Notes: generated by a model from the letters alone, not told the origin. DNA of 11,171 nt from Candidatus Bathyarchaeota archaeon (GCA_030671165.1 DAOVAG010000014.1:1-11171); one strand, 5' to 3'. Counted from the stretch's first letter, positions 4,541 through 11,171 are shown. Numbers and translations are program-made.

Positions 4541-6437
4541 AGAAATAATTCAAAAGAGTCCCGTTTCTTTTAACGTCTTTAATATATTTGAGATTCATTG
4601 GTTTAAAGGTTTGATTTAGAGCTGTTCGGAGATTTCGTTCGTAATCTTTTATATTTACTTCTTTAATGTTCCTTAATTGTTCAGTAGGTTTCACTGTGAA
4701 AGTTCTATTACGATATGTGAAGGGTTTAACTTTAACAAAGTTGACGACGTCTCCTCGCCGTACTGTTTTACCTAGATCGATAAGTTGAAGGGCACATTGG
4801 TAAGGTTGATGTAAAGCTATATCGTTTATTTTATCTTTTGGATCTTCGTGAAGTTGTACGTTATATGTTAAATCTTTTTTACTAATTATTCCCATTTGTA
4901 GATCAGTTAGAACTTTATTTATGATATCTTGAATACGTTGTTTAGATTTTTCAAAGTCTCCCCAATTGTTCACTTTTACCATCGCTTTTACACAATCTTT
5001 GAAAATATTTTGTATGAAAGGTGGAGAATTAGATTTAACAGCGGTTACTCCCTTTATGTCAGGTGTACCATCTCCTCGTATACCAAAGTAAGCTTTCATA
5101 GCTTTTGGAAGTATACAGACAGAGTATTGTTCATCCACAGCAAGATCTAATTTAAAGCGATCTTTTACAGTCTTGATGAGCCACAGCACTTGTTCATTAC
5201 TTGGATTATCTAGAAAGAGTGAATCTGTATCTCCATAGATCGGGTGGAGTCCTCTTTCTTTTGCTATGTTATACGTTGTTTGAAGACAATGTCGACCATA
5301 TGCCGTGATGGATTCCGCAAGTGAAGGGTGAGATAAACCTCGAATACGAATTGTAACACCGTAACTTGAAACAAGAATTCGTTTGAGTAGTTGAGATGTA
5401 GCTTTAGCTTGCCATCTCGCTTCAGGGGTTATGGTCTTACTTTTTGAAAGAGGTTTAAACCAGTGAATACGTAGATCTTTTAAGGCTCCTATTAATATTG
5501 AATAAACTCCTCTTTTTAATGTGCACACGGTGTGTTCAAGTTTAGGTACTCTGTTATCTTGACATTCTTGATGAAAACAGTTTATGGTTTCATAAGAGAG
5601 ATTATATGAATCGATTAAACTTGGATATAGGCTCTCAAAATCTAGAACTATTGTGTTGAAGTATACTCCAGGTTTAGGTTTAAATGTGAGAGCTCCTTGA
5701 ACACGCTTCTTTGTTTCACCTCTTCTTAACTCTTTAGAGGTTGGTATTAAGATTCTATTTCTTCTAAGATAGTTATGGAGAATGGACTTAATCCAAGTAC
5801 TGACATGTCTGTTGGAGTAAGCCATCGATAGAGGAATATTGCCTACTCTTGAAAGAATAAAAGCTAAGTAATATCGTTCTAGGTCAAGATTCTCATTTAA
5901 ATTCAGTATCTCAGAGGGGATGTGCGGAATTGGTTGTGTACAGAGAGTAAACCATCTTTTTAGTAATTCATATTTTGAAGAATTAATCTCTTTTATTTCA
6001 CGATATTTCTCTTCAAATCTCTTCTTTGTCTTGTTTGAGATCGTATATATTGGTTTTATTTGATCTCCTTTAATTATATGTTTAGCTCCAAAAATTAATC
6101 CTTTATCATACACATAACTCAGAATGGGGGGGATTTCAGCCTCCCAAGACTTTTCAAATTTCTCAGAAATATACTTAAGATCAGAGAAATCCTCCAGATG
6201 TATCTTTGTTATTTTTATTGGTTGGTCTGAAAAGAGTTCATTTTTTATTACTATCTCAGTTTTTAAATTTAGAGCTTCAATAATTTTTTGATCGTTTGGA
6301 GATAACGAATAAGGTATGAAAAAATAGGGTTTATACGTTCTATCCACTATTTCTTCACAAACATTTTTTTGATCGTTAAAGAAAATAAGTTTAACGCCTT
6401 GATCAGTTACTTTAATCTCAATTAAGTAATGAACCAT
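4539..6437 (-). CDS. family B DNA polymerase lacking the 3'-5' exonuclease domain
   Basis: The palm signatures are complete: motif A DFESLYPSLI (266-275), motif B around K352-G360 (KRILVSSYG), motif C YGDTDSLF (401-408, D403 and D405), and a KxY-like KAYFG (448-452). The thumb is recognisable (EDPKDKINDIALHQPYQCAL, 531-550; RRGDVVNFV, 560-568). The N-terminal domain is present up to YVYDKGLIFG (108-117). The exonuclease domain that should follow is missing: only about 70 residues separate this from the helix ERYYLAFILSRVGN (187-200) that leads into the palm, against roughly 200 in replicative archaeal PolB, and no Exo I DIE, Exo II or Exo III motif is seen. At 632 residues it is about 150 short of the usual length. 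Motif B has Val356 in place of the usual Asn of NSxYG. The C-terminus NGTLLNYF looks like a PCNA-binding PIP box. It probably acts in repair or translesion synthesis, like PolB2-type enzymes (inference). ATG follows AGAGGT by 11 nt. Confidence 0.93.
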   Translation of the reverse strand: MVHYLIEIKVTDQGVKLIFFNDQKNVCEEIVDRTYKPYFFIPYSLSPNDQKIIEALNLKTEIVIKNELFSDQPIKITKIHLEDFSDLKYISEKFEKSWEAEIPPILSYVYDKGLIFGAKHIIKGDQIKPIYTISNKTKKRFEEKYREIKEINSSKYELLKRWFTLCTQPIPHIPSEILNLNENLDLERYYLAFILSRVGNIPLSMAYSNRHVSTWIKSILHNYLRRNRILIPTSKELRRGETKKRVQGALTFKPKPGVYFNTIVLDFESLYPSLIDSYNLSYETINCFHQECQDNRVPKLEHTVCTLKRGVYSILIGALKDLRIHWFKPLSKSKTITPEARWQAKATSQLLKRILVSSYGVTIRIRGLSHPSLAESITAYGRHCLQTTYNIAKERGLHPIYGDTDSLFLDNPSNEQVLWLIKTVKDRFKLDLAVDEQYSVCILPKAMKAYFGIRGDGTPDIKGVTAVKSNSPPFIQNIFKDCVKAMVKVNNWGDFEKSKQRIQDIINKVLTDLQMGIISKKDLTYNVQLHEDPKDKINDIALHQPYQCALQLIDLGKTVRRGDVVNFVKVKPFTYRNRTFTVKPTEQLRNIKEVNIKDYERNLRTALNQTFKPMNLKYIKDVKRNGTLLNYF

Positions 6438-7192
6438 TAGAGAGACAAACCTCTAAGATGACGATTAGTCTTGCCAAATTATTTAGAAATCAAGTACCTA
6501 AAAACTAAACCTCTTTAATTACACCATTTAACATTCCTGATTAATTATAAAAATATTTACCCAGCGTTTTTATCATTAATACACCTATACCTAAACCAAA
6601 TTTTCTTAATGAAATTATGCAGATTATGTTAATCTTTAAAGATTTGACCATGATTTTTGCACATAAGTCACCGATAATACCGCCTACTTCTTAGGCTATA
6701 AACTTGAACTCTTAACGTCTAAATGTATATGATGATTTTGAAATAACCTACCATACAGATATCCTCTTAACTATAGTCTAGAGTTATCTCTCCTCCCATC
6801 CTTACTTTCATACGTTATCAGTTTACAGAATATCTAGTTAAGTGTCGCCTAATGTATAGACCTGCCTTTGACAACATACCTTTTAACGTTAACTATTACC
6901 CCTGTAATTAATAATTTAGTTTAGTCGTATAATAAAACTTTGTTTATACATCTACATAGAAAAAGTATTAGTTTTATAGATATTCCAAACTCAAAAATAA
7001 GAATGGATGACTCTAAAATTTAAATGTTGAAGTTATGTAAAGACATGAATTACAAAAATATTAATTGTTGATCAAAATAAGTTATCAATTTAACTATAAT
7101 CAACTTTAATAAAAGTAATCTAGAACTATTACGAAAAAGATAATAATCATTATTATTCGCACAATTATATCTACCGAACTCGAGGCTAAAGT
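6438..7192. other. 755-bp divergent gap without a recognisable gene
   Basis: I checked both strands by eye and found only frames under about 25 codons. Seen here: a perfect 14-bp palindrome AATCTTT-AAAGATT at 6631-6644; GCCTA-cttct-TAGGC at 6682-6696; a pyrimidine-rich plus strand near 6788-6812; and palindrome 7140-7156 near the MFS start. TTATAAAAATATT at about 6545-6558 could be a minus-strand TATA box for the polymerase. Confidence 0.5.
7140..7156. repeat. 17-bp perfect palindrome ahead of the MFS gene
   Basis: ATAATAAT-c-ATTATTAT has 8-bp arms and a one-base centre, 37 nt before the MFS ATG. A TATA-like TTTAATAAAA at 7105-7114 would put the transcription start inside or next to it, a good position for a repressor operator. 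The low complexity of the arms weakens the call. Confidence 0.4.
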
Positions 7193-7615
7193 ATGTTCTC
7201 TACCTTACGAAATCCTAAATTGCTAAAAATTTACCTAATTCCCTTATTTGCTGTACTCTTAGGAACCATGACACAATCAATAGCTGTACTTTATGTATTT
7301 GAACTGGGTGGGAGCACTTTTGAAATAAATCTGATCTCAACTGTGCGAAGCTCCATGGGTATTCTCTTAATTGTTCCATTCGGAATCCTATCTGATCGTT
7401 TTGGTCGAAAACCGATGGTCCTTTATCCAAGATTAATACAATTCTTAGGTGTAGTAGTTTACGCTTTTGCTACAAGCCCTAATCATTTACTCATTGCTTC
7501 AATAGTAGGTGGATTTGCCGGTGGCGCTTTTTTTCCGGTTCTTCTTACAATGATTGGTGACCTTAGTGAAAGAGAAAATATACAAGAAGTGATAATTACA
7601 TTCTTCTTATTTTAA
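7193..7615 (+). CDS. MFS transporter, N-terminal part, cut by an in-frame TAA
   Basis: These 140 residues are the first four helices and the start of helix 5 of a major facilitator superfamily permease. Helices lie at about 11-34, 45-64, 78-94 and 98-121. The loop between helices 2 and 3 carries the canonical motif A, GILSDRFGRKP (64-74). The frame ends in mid-helix at ...ITFFLF followed by TAA (7613-7615), and the same frame resumes directly with IIGMLIGPTI, the motif C region of helix 5. Both halves together make 392 codons, a normal 12-helix length. ATG follows GAGG (7182-7185) by 7 nt. Alone this fragment should not transport. It is a pseudogene, or an error or recoding at one codon. Substrate is not predictable; the nearest families are drug or metabolite effluxers. 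Confidence 0.85.
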   Translation: MFSTLRNPKLLKIYLIPLFAVLLGTMTQSIAVLYVFELGGSTFEINLISTVRSSMGILLIVPFGILSDRFGRKPMVLYPRLIQFLGVVVYAFATSPNHLLIASIVGGFAGGAFFPVLLTMIGDLSERENIQEVIITFFLF

Positions 7616-7624
7616 ATTATAGGT

Positions 7625-8371
7625 ATGTTAATTGGGCCAACGATCACTAGTCTATTATTAACTTTTCCACAAATAATTCTAAGAAACATTTATCAATTAG
7701 TTTTGGTAGGTCAAATACTCTTTTTCATTTATCTTTTTACACAAATTAAAGAGACAAAACTATCAAACGAGAAAAAACAAAAAATTGATTATAAACATGA
7801 ATTATCCAATTTATTCAACACAAGAAACTTTCAAAGCCTTATTTTAATGGGATTCTTCTACTTTTTTTACAACACCATAATCCGAACATATCTACCGATT
7901 TATGCTAAAGTTGATTTAAATCTCTCAGATGCTGAAATAGCATCATTGTCCATATTTCGTAATTTAGCAGTCATGTTAATTCGTTTAACAGGAGCGACTT
8001 TATTAGCCAAAGTCTCAATTAAACGGTTTCTTATCATAGCAATAGCGTTAGGAGGAATAAACAGTTTCTTGGTACCTCTTAATACTTCTTATTTACCTCT
8101 GATATTATCAATCTTTCTGTCAGGTTTAAGTTATGGTGCAGTAATGAGTCTTGGTTCAACACTTGTATCGATTAGCTCATCAATTGAAAATCGAGGAGTT
8201 GCCAACAGCATCTATATGGCCTTTAATGGAATAGGAAGAATACTAAACATGGTAACAACACCCATTGCAGATACATACGGTAATGTTACACTTTTTATGG
8301 TAGGAGGTTTCTGTGCTTTAGGCGCAATTATTCCCACTCTGTTTTATAAAATTAAAAAAAGTTTAACTTAA
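7625..8371 (+). CDS. MFS transporter, C-terminal part, same frame after the TAA
   Basis: This 248-residue stretch continues the same reading frame as the preceding N-terminal part. It begins in helix 5 with motif C, GMLIGPTI, has helix 6 (22-40), a basic cytoplasmic loop (41-65), and then the six helices of the second bundle (about 70-92, 105-128, 133-150, 156-180, 195-214, 222-241). It ends YKIKKSLT. The ATG at 7625 is simply the first Met after the stop; only a weak AGGT precedes it, so independent translation is doubtful. Codon use matches the first half, so the break appears recent or artefactual. It would be functional only if the TAA were absent, read through, or if the two halves assembled. 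Confidence 0.82.
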   Translation: MLIGPTITSLLLTFPQIILRNIYQLVLVGQILFFIYLFTQIKETKLSNEKKQKIDYKHELSNLFNTRNFQSLILMGFFYFFYNTIIRTYLPIYAKVDLNLSDAEIASLSIFRNLAVMLIRLTGATLLAKVSIKRFLIIAIALGGINSFLVPLNTSYLPLILSIFLSGLSYGAVMSLGSTLVSISSSIENRGVANSIYMAFNGIGRILNMVTTPIADTYGNVTLFMVGGFCALGAIIPTLFYKIKKSLT

Positions 8372-8465
8372 CGGCTATCATAAACGCTGATAAATATGAT
8401 CATCACCAATTGAATATTAGAACAATCACGATGATTTCGATAAAGAAATCGTATACACCCTTGTT

Positions 8466-8480
8466 TACTCCTTAGGAGTA
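8466..8480. repeat. 15-bp perfect palindrome
   Basis: TACTCCT-t-AGGAGTA has 7-bp arms with more G+C than its surroundings. It lies 95 nt past the MFS stop, between convergent genes. It could be a short hairpin or a protein site. Confidence 0.4.
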
Positions 8481-8519
8481 TTAAAACAGTCTATTTATTC
8501 TATTTGTTAGAGAATCAAA

Positions 8520-8549
8520 CAATTATTTCTATTTGTTAATAAATAATTG
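8520..8549. terminator. stem-loop between convergent genes
   Basis: CAATTATTT (8520-8528) and AAATAATTG (8541-8549) form an exact 9-bp stem with a 12-nt loop. The loop contains one copy of the CTATTTGTTA direct repeat. Its position between two converging genes suits a bidirectional 3'-end element, but the stem is AT-only apart from one closing pair and lacks a long T tract. Confidence 0.3.
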
Positions 8550-8707
8550 ATTTCAATAAAATGGTATATAATCTGCTTCTAAAACATTAGAGAAGATAAG
8601 TTTGTTACGAGATAAATTTTATCTAAATTTTTGAAACTGGAAAATTCGTAAGAAGTAACTAGATGGCATCCTCAAGAGACTGAATAATGTCTGATAATAC
8701 AGCTACA

Positions 8708-9142
8708 TTATAGCGAGTTAGATTCTGATTGGTTTAGAATCAACCTCGCTTTAATGAGTTTACGATATAAAAATTCCAATTTATTTGAATTCTTTTTCGT
8801 GATGGCTTTCAGTAAGTCACCTTCAATTTCAAAAACATCGAGACGTTTATAATAATCTAATGATTCATGGAAGTGTGCTAGTACGATCTGTCCAGTTAAA
8901 ATGGGGTGATTATTAGTAAGATTCGCCCCTGAATATTGTATTCCATGTTCAAGCTCGACTTCAAGTCCTTGAATAAAATCTTTGAGGGATATTTCAAGTT
9001 CTCCTACATTCAAATTCGAAAGAATAACAGAGGCTTCTTCTGATAATATTTTATTATTTTTTAATTTCGTCCAATCTCTGAAATTTAATTCTTTACAAAT
9101 TCTTTTCACTTCTTCTATAGTAACGTACTTAGGAAGTTTCAT
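8708..9142 (-). CDS. DUF5661-like protein of unknown function
   Basis: This 144-residue protein matches the pattern I associate with DUF5661: an N-terminal helical part (residues 7-48), FIQGLEVELEHGIQY (56-70), and TNNHPILTGQIVLAHFHESLDYYKRL (76-101, quoted in parts: ILTGQIVLAH, then FHESLDYYKR). Conserved E63, E65, H66, H90 and E93 could bind a metal, though this is inference; no function is established. The last 40 residues are basic and helical. I place the start at the ATG at 9142-9140 rather than the ATG four codons earlier (9154), because GAGGAA lies 6 nt before it, inside the longer frame. A TATA-like box at 9188-9179 then gives a leader of about 15 nt. Its 3' end carries a strong inverted repeat. 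It is divergent from tupA with no evident functional link. Confidence 0.75.
   Translation of the reverse strand: MKLPKYVTIEEVKRICKELNFRDWTKLKNNKILSEEASVILSNLNVGELEISLKDFIQGLEVELEHGIQYSGANLTNNHPILTGQIVLAHFHESLDYYKRLDVFEIEGDLLKAITKKNSNKLEFLYRKLIKARLILNQSESNSL
8712..8750. repeat. two-block hairpin over the 3' end of the DUF5661-like gene
   Basis: AGCGAG (8712-8717) pairs with CTCGCT (8745-8750), and GATTCT (8721-8726) pairs with AGAATC (8736-8741). The blocks are separated by 3-nt gaps on both sides and close a 9-nt loop. Thirteen of fifteen possible pairs match. It lies inside the last 13 codons, ending 2 nt from the stop. It may be a 3'-end RNA structure. Confidence 0.55.
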
Positions 9143-9146
9143 ATTA

Positions 9147-9152
9147 TTCCTC
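9147..9152 (-). promoter_or_regulatory. ribosome binding site choosing the DUF5661-like start
   Basis: On the minus strand GAGGAA falls between the two candidate ATGs and stands about 4 to 5 nt before the second one. A ribosome site inside the longer frame favours the downstream ATG at 9142. Confidence 0.55.
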
Positions 9153-9178
9153 ATATTTATTAAAAGGTTAAAGTTCCG

Positions 9179-9188
9179 TTTAAATTTT
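9179..9188 (-). promoter_or_regulatory. TATA-like box for the DUF5661-like gene
   Basis: On the minus strand AAATTTAAAC lies about 40 nt before the chosen ATG, so transcription would start near 9157 with a leader of about 15 nt. Consensus match only. Confidence 0.35.
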
Positions 9189-9386
9189 TATTGGCGATTG
9201 TAAATTTTTAGTTCTAATGTTTTTGCGTCTACAATGGGGCGTCTTTTTTTTTTGTTTAATTGAAAGTTGCTTCCGATAGTTTTATACCTAAATATTTTTG
9301 TTATGAATTAACCTTCAACGATATTTAAGCGATAACTATTTTTTTTTACGCGTTCTATACGATTTTATTTTTTAGTGATAATAAAA

Positions 9387-9396
9387 TTTTTAAATA
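9387..9396 (+). promoter_or_regulatory. TATA-like box for the tup operon
   Basis: TTTTAAATAC lies about 50 nt before the tupA ATG. Transcription would start near 9417, giving a leader of about 25 nt that holds the CGGAG ribosome site at 9428-9432. No obvious metal-sensor palindrome is present next to it. Confidence 0.45.
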
Positions 9397-9440
9397 CATC
9401 ACATTCAATATGTTTAGAAAAACATAACGGAGAAAATTAA

Positions 9441-10436
9441 ATGAAAATTATGAGTGTCAGGTTTTGGGGAACACTCAGTATAATCACGATTATCATTTTG
9501 GTGTTTGGAACGGCATATTCTTTAGGATTCAGCCCATTTACAAATGTTAGAACAAAACTAGTGATTTCAACGACTACGAGTCTCTACGATACGGGACTTC
9601 TTGAAATTCTTGAAGAATATTTTGAAATCAATTATCCTATTGATACATATTTCATCTCATCAGGTACAAATAGTGCAATACAGTATGCTAAAAATGGGGA
9701 TGCTGACATGATTCTAGTTCACGCACCATCGAAAGAATACACTTTCTTAGAAGATGGTTATGGTGTTTGTAGAAAAATTTTTTCTTATAATTATTTTACT
9801 ATTATTGGACCAGTAGAAGATCCAGTAAATATTATTGGTTTATCTCCAACTCAGGCTTTAGCTAAAATTGTTGATGCTGGGAGAAAGAGTGAAATCACCT
9901 GGATATCTAGAGGGGATGAATCCGGCACTCATAGTAAAGAGAAAGAATTATGGACTGCTTCAGGTTTCGATTGGAATGAATTAAGGAATGAAGATCGATG
10001 GTTTAGGGAATCTGGCACAGGTATGGGTAAAACTTTACAAATAGCAAATGAAAAGTCTGCTTATACTTTAACAGACATTGGAACTTACATTACATATTTC
10101 TCAGATCATTTGATAAGCCTTGATATTTTAGTTGATTCGGAAAGAGATTTACTCAATGTTTATAGTGCAATAGCTGTTAATCAGACTTACAATCCTGATG
10201 TGAATTTTGACGGAGCAATAACATTCATAAAATTTCTAACTTCTGATATTGGTCAACAGATAATCGAAGAATTTGGGCAAGAGACGTATTCTCAGCCACT
10301 TTTCTATCCCGCTGTACAACTATTAAACGATAATACAGTTCCAAATCTTGTAAACTGGATAATTGAATTAGCCTACTTCAATGGTTCAGAATGCCCCTTG
10401 AAATATCAAAATAATCATAAAGAAATGTATAGTTAG
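9441..10436 (+). CDS. tupA: tungstate ABC transporter, substrate-binding protein
   Basis: This 331-residue protein is the extracytoplasmic oxyanion-binding component of a tungstate importer. Residues 9-30 form a hydrophobic signal or anchor helix with no lipobox cysteine, so it is probably held in the membrane by an uncleaved N-terminus or released (inference). The binding-site signatures are strong: ISTTTSLYDTGLLE (42-55), SSGTNSAIQYAKNGDADMIL (73-92), VHAP (93-96), SRGDESGTHSKE (156-167) and GTGMGKTLQIANEKSAYTL (192-210) with TDIGTY (211-216). These are the TupA pattern, distinct from the molybdate protein ModA. Tungstate would serve tungsten-pterin enzymes such as aldehyde:ferredoxin oxidoreductases. 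The C-terminal roughly 15 residues (CPLKYQNNHKEMYS) look like a lineage extension. ATG follows CGGAG by 8 nt. The permease gene starts 37 nt after the stop. Confidence 0.93.
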   Translation: MKIMSVRFWGTLSIITIIILVFGTAYSLGFSPFTNVRTKLVISTTTSLYDTGLLEILEEYFEINYPIDTYFISSGTNSAIQYAKNGDADMILVHAPSKEYTFLEDGYGVCRKIFSYNYFTIIGPVEDPVNIIGLSPTQALAKIVDAGRKSEITWISRGDESGTHSKEKELWTASGFDWNELRNEDRWFRESGTGMGKTLQIANEKSAYTLTDIGTYITYFSDHLISLDILVDSERDLLNVYSAIAVNQTYNPDVNFDGAITFIKFLTSDIGQQIIEEFGQETYSQPLFYPAVQLLNDNTVPNLVNWIIELAYFNGSECPLKYQNNHKEMYS

Positions 10437-10473
10437 AAATAATTATATGGTTTATTAGAAGAAGTGTTAATAA

Positions 10474-11136
10474 ATGACTATTGAGAGAGAAATTTTTGAA
10501 ATTGTTATCAGAGCCATTGCAATATCTGGAGCTGCTACTTTTCTTGTAGCTATCTGGGGAGTACCGATTGGAATATTTTTAGGATCTAGAAAATTTCGCG
10601 GGAGAACTTTTATCGTAAGTTTCCTAAATGCTATGATGGGTATGCCCGCTGTAGCTCTTGGATTAATCTTATATTTAATTTTTTCAAAATCTGGACCTCT
10701 AGGATTTCTTCATCTTTTATACACACCGCTTGCCATTATAATTGGACAAGCAATCCTGATTACACCGATTACAATCAGCCTAGTTACAAGTACAGTAGAG
10801 ACAATCAACCCTGAAATAAAAAATTTAGCGAAAACTTTGGGTGCATCTGAGACTGAGGCAGCTATGGCTGTATTGAAGGAATCGATCAGTGGAGTTTTAT
10901 TAGCAGTTGCAACTAGCTTCAATCGAGCCATAGCCGAGTTAGGTGTAGCGCTCATGCTGGGTGGAAATTTACGAGGATTAACCAGAGTCTTAACCACTTC
11001 TATAGCATTAGAAACGACTAGAGGAGAATTAACACTTGGAATAGTGCTGACACTAATATTAATAGGAATTGTTTTAACGATTAATCTTTCCATAAATTTA
11101 CTCCAAAAGAGAGTAAGGAGTTGGTTATGGAGATGA
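10474..11136 (+). CDS. tupB: tungstate ABC transporter, permease
   Basis: This 220-residue membrane protein is a MetI/BPD-type ABC permease with about five helices (roughly 14-36, 47-70, 84-106, 139-162 and 186-210). The cytoplasmic EAA-type loop, which docks the ATPase, is seen as NLAKTLGASETEAAMAVLKE (117-136). The sequence MMGMPAVALGLILYLIF (54-70) and ELGVALMLGGNLRG (155-168) are typical of TupB/ModB-like permeases, and the full length is normal. The ATG lacks a strong ribosome site (only AGAAGAAG upstream), so coupling to tupA may help. Its last codons contain the ribosome site and the start of the ATPase gene. The stretch around 10710-11147 is also open on the other strand, but that frame is only antisense. 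Confidence 0.93.
   Translation: MTIEREIFEIVIRAIAISGAATFLVAIWGVPIGIFLGSRKFRGRTFIVSFLNAMMGMPAVALGLILYLIFSKSGPLGFLHLLYTPLAIIIGQAILITPITISLVTSTVETINPEIKNLAKTLGASETEAAMAVLKESISGVLLAVATSFNRAIAELGVALMLGGNLRGLTRVLTTSIALETTRGELTLGIVLTLILIGIVLTINLSINLLQKRVRSWLWR
11115..11120 (+). promoter_or_regulatory. ribosome binding site choosing the tupC start
   Basis: AAGGAG lies inside tupB, 6 nt before the ATG at 11127 and 12 nt before the alternative ATG at 11133. Spacing favours 11127, giving a 10-nt overlap with tupB rather than the four-base ATGA overlap. Confidence 0.55.
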
Positions 11137-11171
11137 TTGTTCTTCAATCAATCACAAAGAATTATGATGAA
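11127..11171 (+). CDS. tupC: tungstate ABC transporter, ATP-binding protein, 5' end only
   Basis: Only 15 codons are inside the window: MEMIVLQSITKNYDE. The form (hydrophobic strand, then L..ITK.YD) is that of the first beta strand of an ABC ATPase, just ahead of where the Walker A loop would come. Gene order after tupA and tupB, the overlap with tupB and the AAGGAG site make it very probably the ATPase that powers the importer. The catalytic motifs lie beyond the right edge and cannot be checked here. Confidence 0.8.
   Translation, partial: MEMIVLQSITKNYDE

Larger units (their letters stand above)
8372..8707. other. convergent intergenic region with hairpins
   Basis: No gene is seen between the MFS stop and the DUF5661-like stop. 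Present are TACTCCT-t-AGGAGTA at 8466-8480, a 9-bp stem at 8520-8549, a CTATTTGTTA direct repeat at 8500-8509 and 8529-8538, and GATTTC-gataaa-GAAATC at 8433-8450. Confidence 0.55.

Noticed and set aside
4929..5150. Open plus-strand frame of 73 codons
   Set aside because: It lies antisense within the polymerase thumb region, and its Phe/Tyr/Ser-rich product is typical of a shadow frame.
7215..7430. Open minus-strand frame of 71 codons
   Set aside because: It is antisense to the transporter's first helices, including the conserved motif A region.
8982..9203. Open plus-strand frame of 73 codons
   Set aside because: It is antisense to the DUF5661-like gene, runs through its promoter and lacks its own signals.
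10710..11147. Open minus-strand frame of 145 codons
   Set aside because: It is the complement of the conserved tupB permease, whose motifs are unmistakable.
1..11171. CRISPR array, insertion sequence, prophage or defence island
   Set aside because: There are no regularly spaced repeats, no transposase or integrase, and no terminal repeats with target duplication. The genes look like ordinary chromosomal ones.

Overview
The window is AT-rich archaeal chromosomal DNA. The archaeal assignment rests on a translation factor aIF1A gene, a family B DNA polymerase of archaeal type, an archaeal HTH_45/ArnR1-like winged-helix regulator, a COG1751-type pyruvate-kinase-C-like protein, TATA-like boxes about 25 to 70 nt ahead of several genes, and GGTGA/AGGAG-type ribosome sites in front of ATG or TTG starts. 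The gene style would suit an Asgard or related low-GC archaeon, but nothing here settles the lineage.

Layout. 1-469: no gene, with two adjacent perfect palindromes near the left edge. 470-856 (+): an unrecognised coiled-coil protein. 857-1413: a decayed-looking stretch with two tiny overlapping minus-strand ORFs. 1414-1986 (-): pyruvate-kinase-C-like protein. 1987-2486: intergenic with inverted repeats. 2487-2771 (+): winged-helix regulator. 3038-3349 and 3365-4054 (+): aIF1A followed 15 nt later by an RPA/SSB-like OB-fold protein, both starting with TTG. 4055-4538: intergenic with a possible 47-residue membrane peptide. 4539-6437 (-): a 632-residue PolB lacking the proofreading exonuclease domain but with the catalytic palm aspartates intact. 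6438-7192: a long gene-poor gap. 7193-8371 (+): an MFS transporter broken by one in-frame TAA. 8372-8707: convergent intergenic with hairpins. 8708-9142 (-): DUF5661-like protein. 9441-11171 (+): a tupABC-type tungstate ABC importer operon, cut by the window edge inside tupC.

How the genes relate. Only the tup genes (tupA, then tupB after 37 nt, then tupC overlapping tupB) and the aIF1A/OB-fold pair look like operons. The rest are single genes separated by long AT-rich spacers. The most notable items are the exonuclease-less PolB with a PIP-box-like C-terminal tail, which fits an accessory or translesion role better than replication; the nonsense-interrupted MFS gene; a strong two-block hairpin over the 3' end of the DUF5661-like gene; and long perfect palindromes ahead of the winged-helix and MFS genes. 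I saw no tRNA, rRNA, CRISPR array, insertion sequence or clear defence system.
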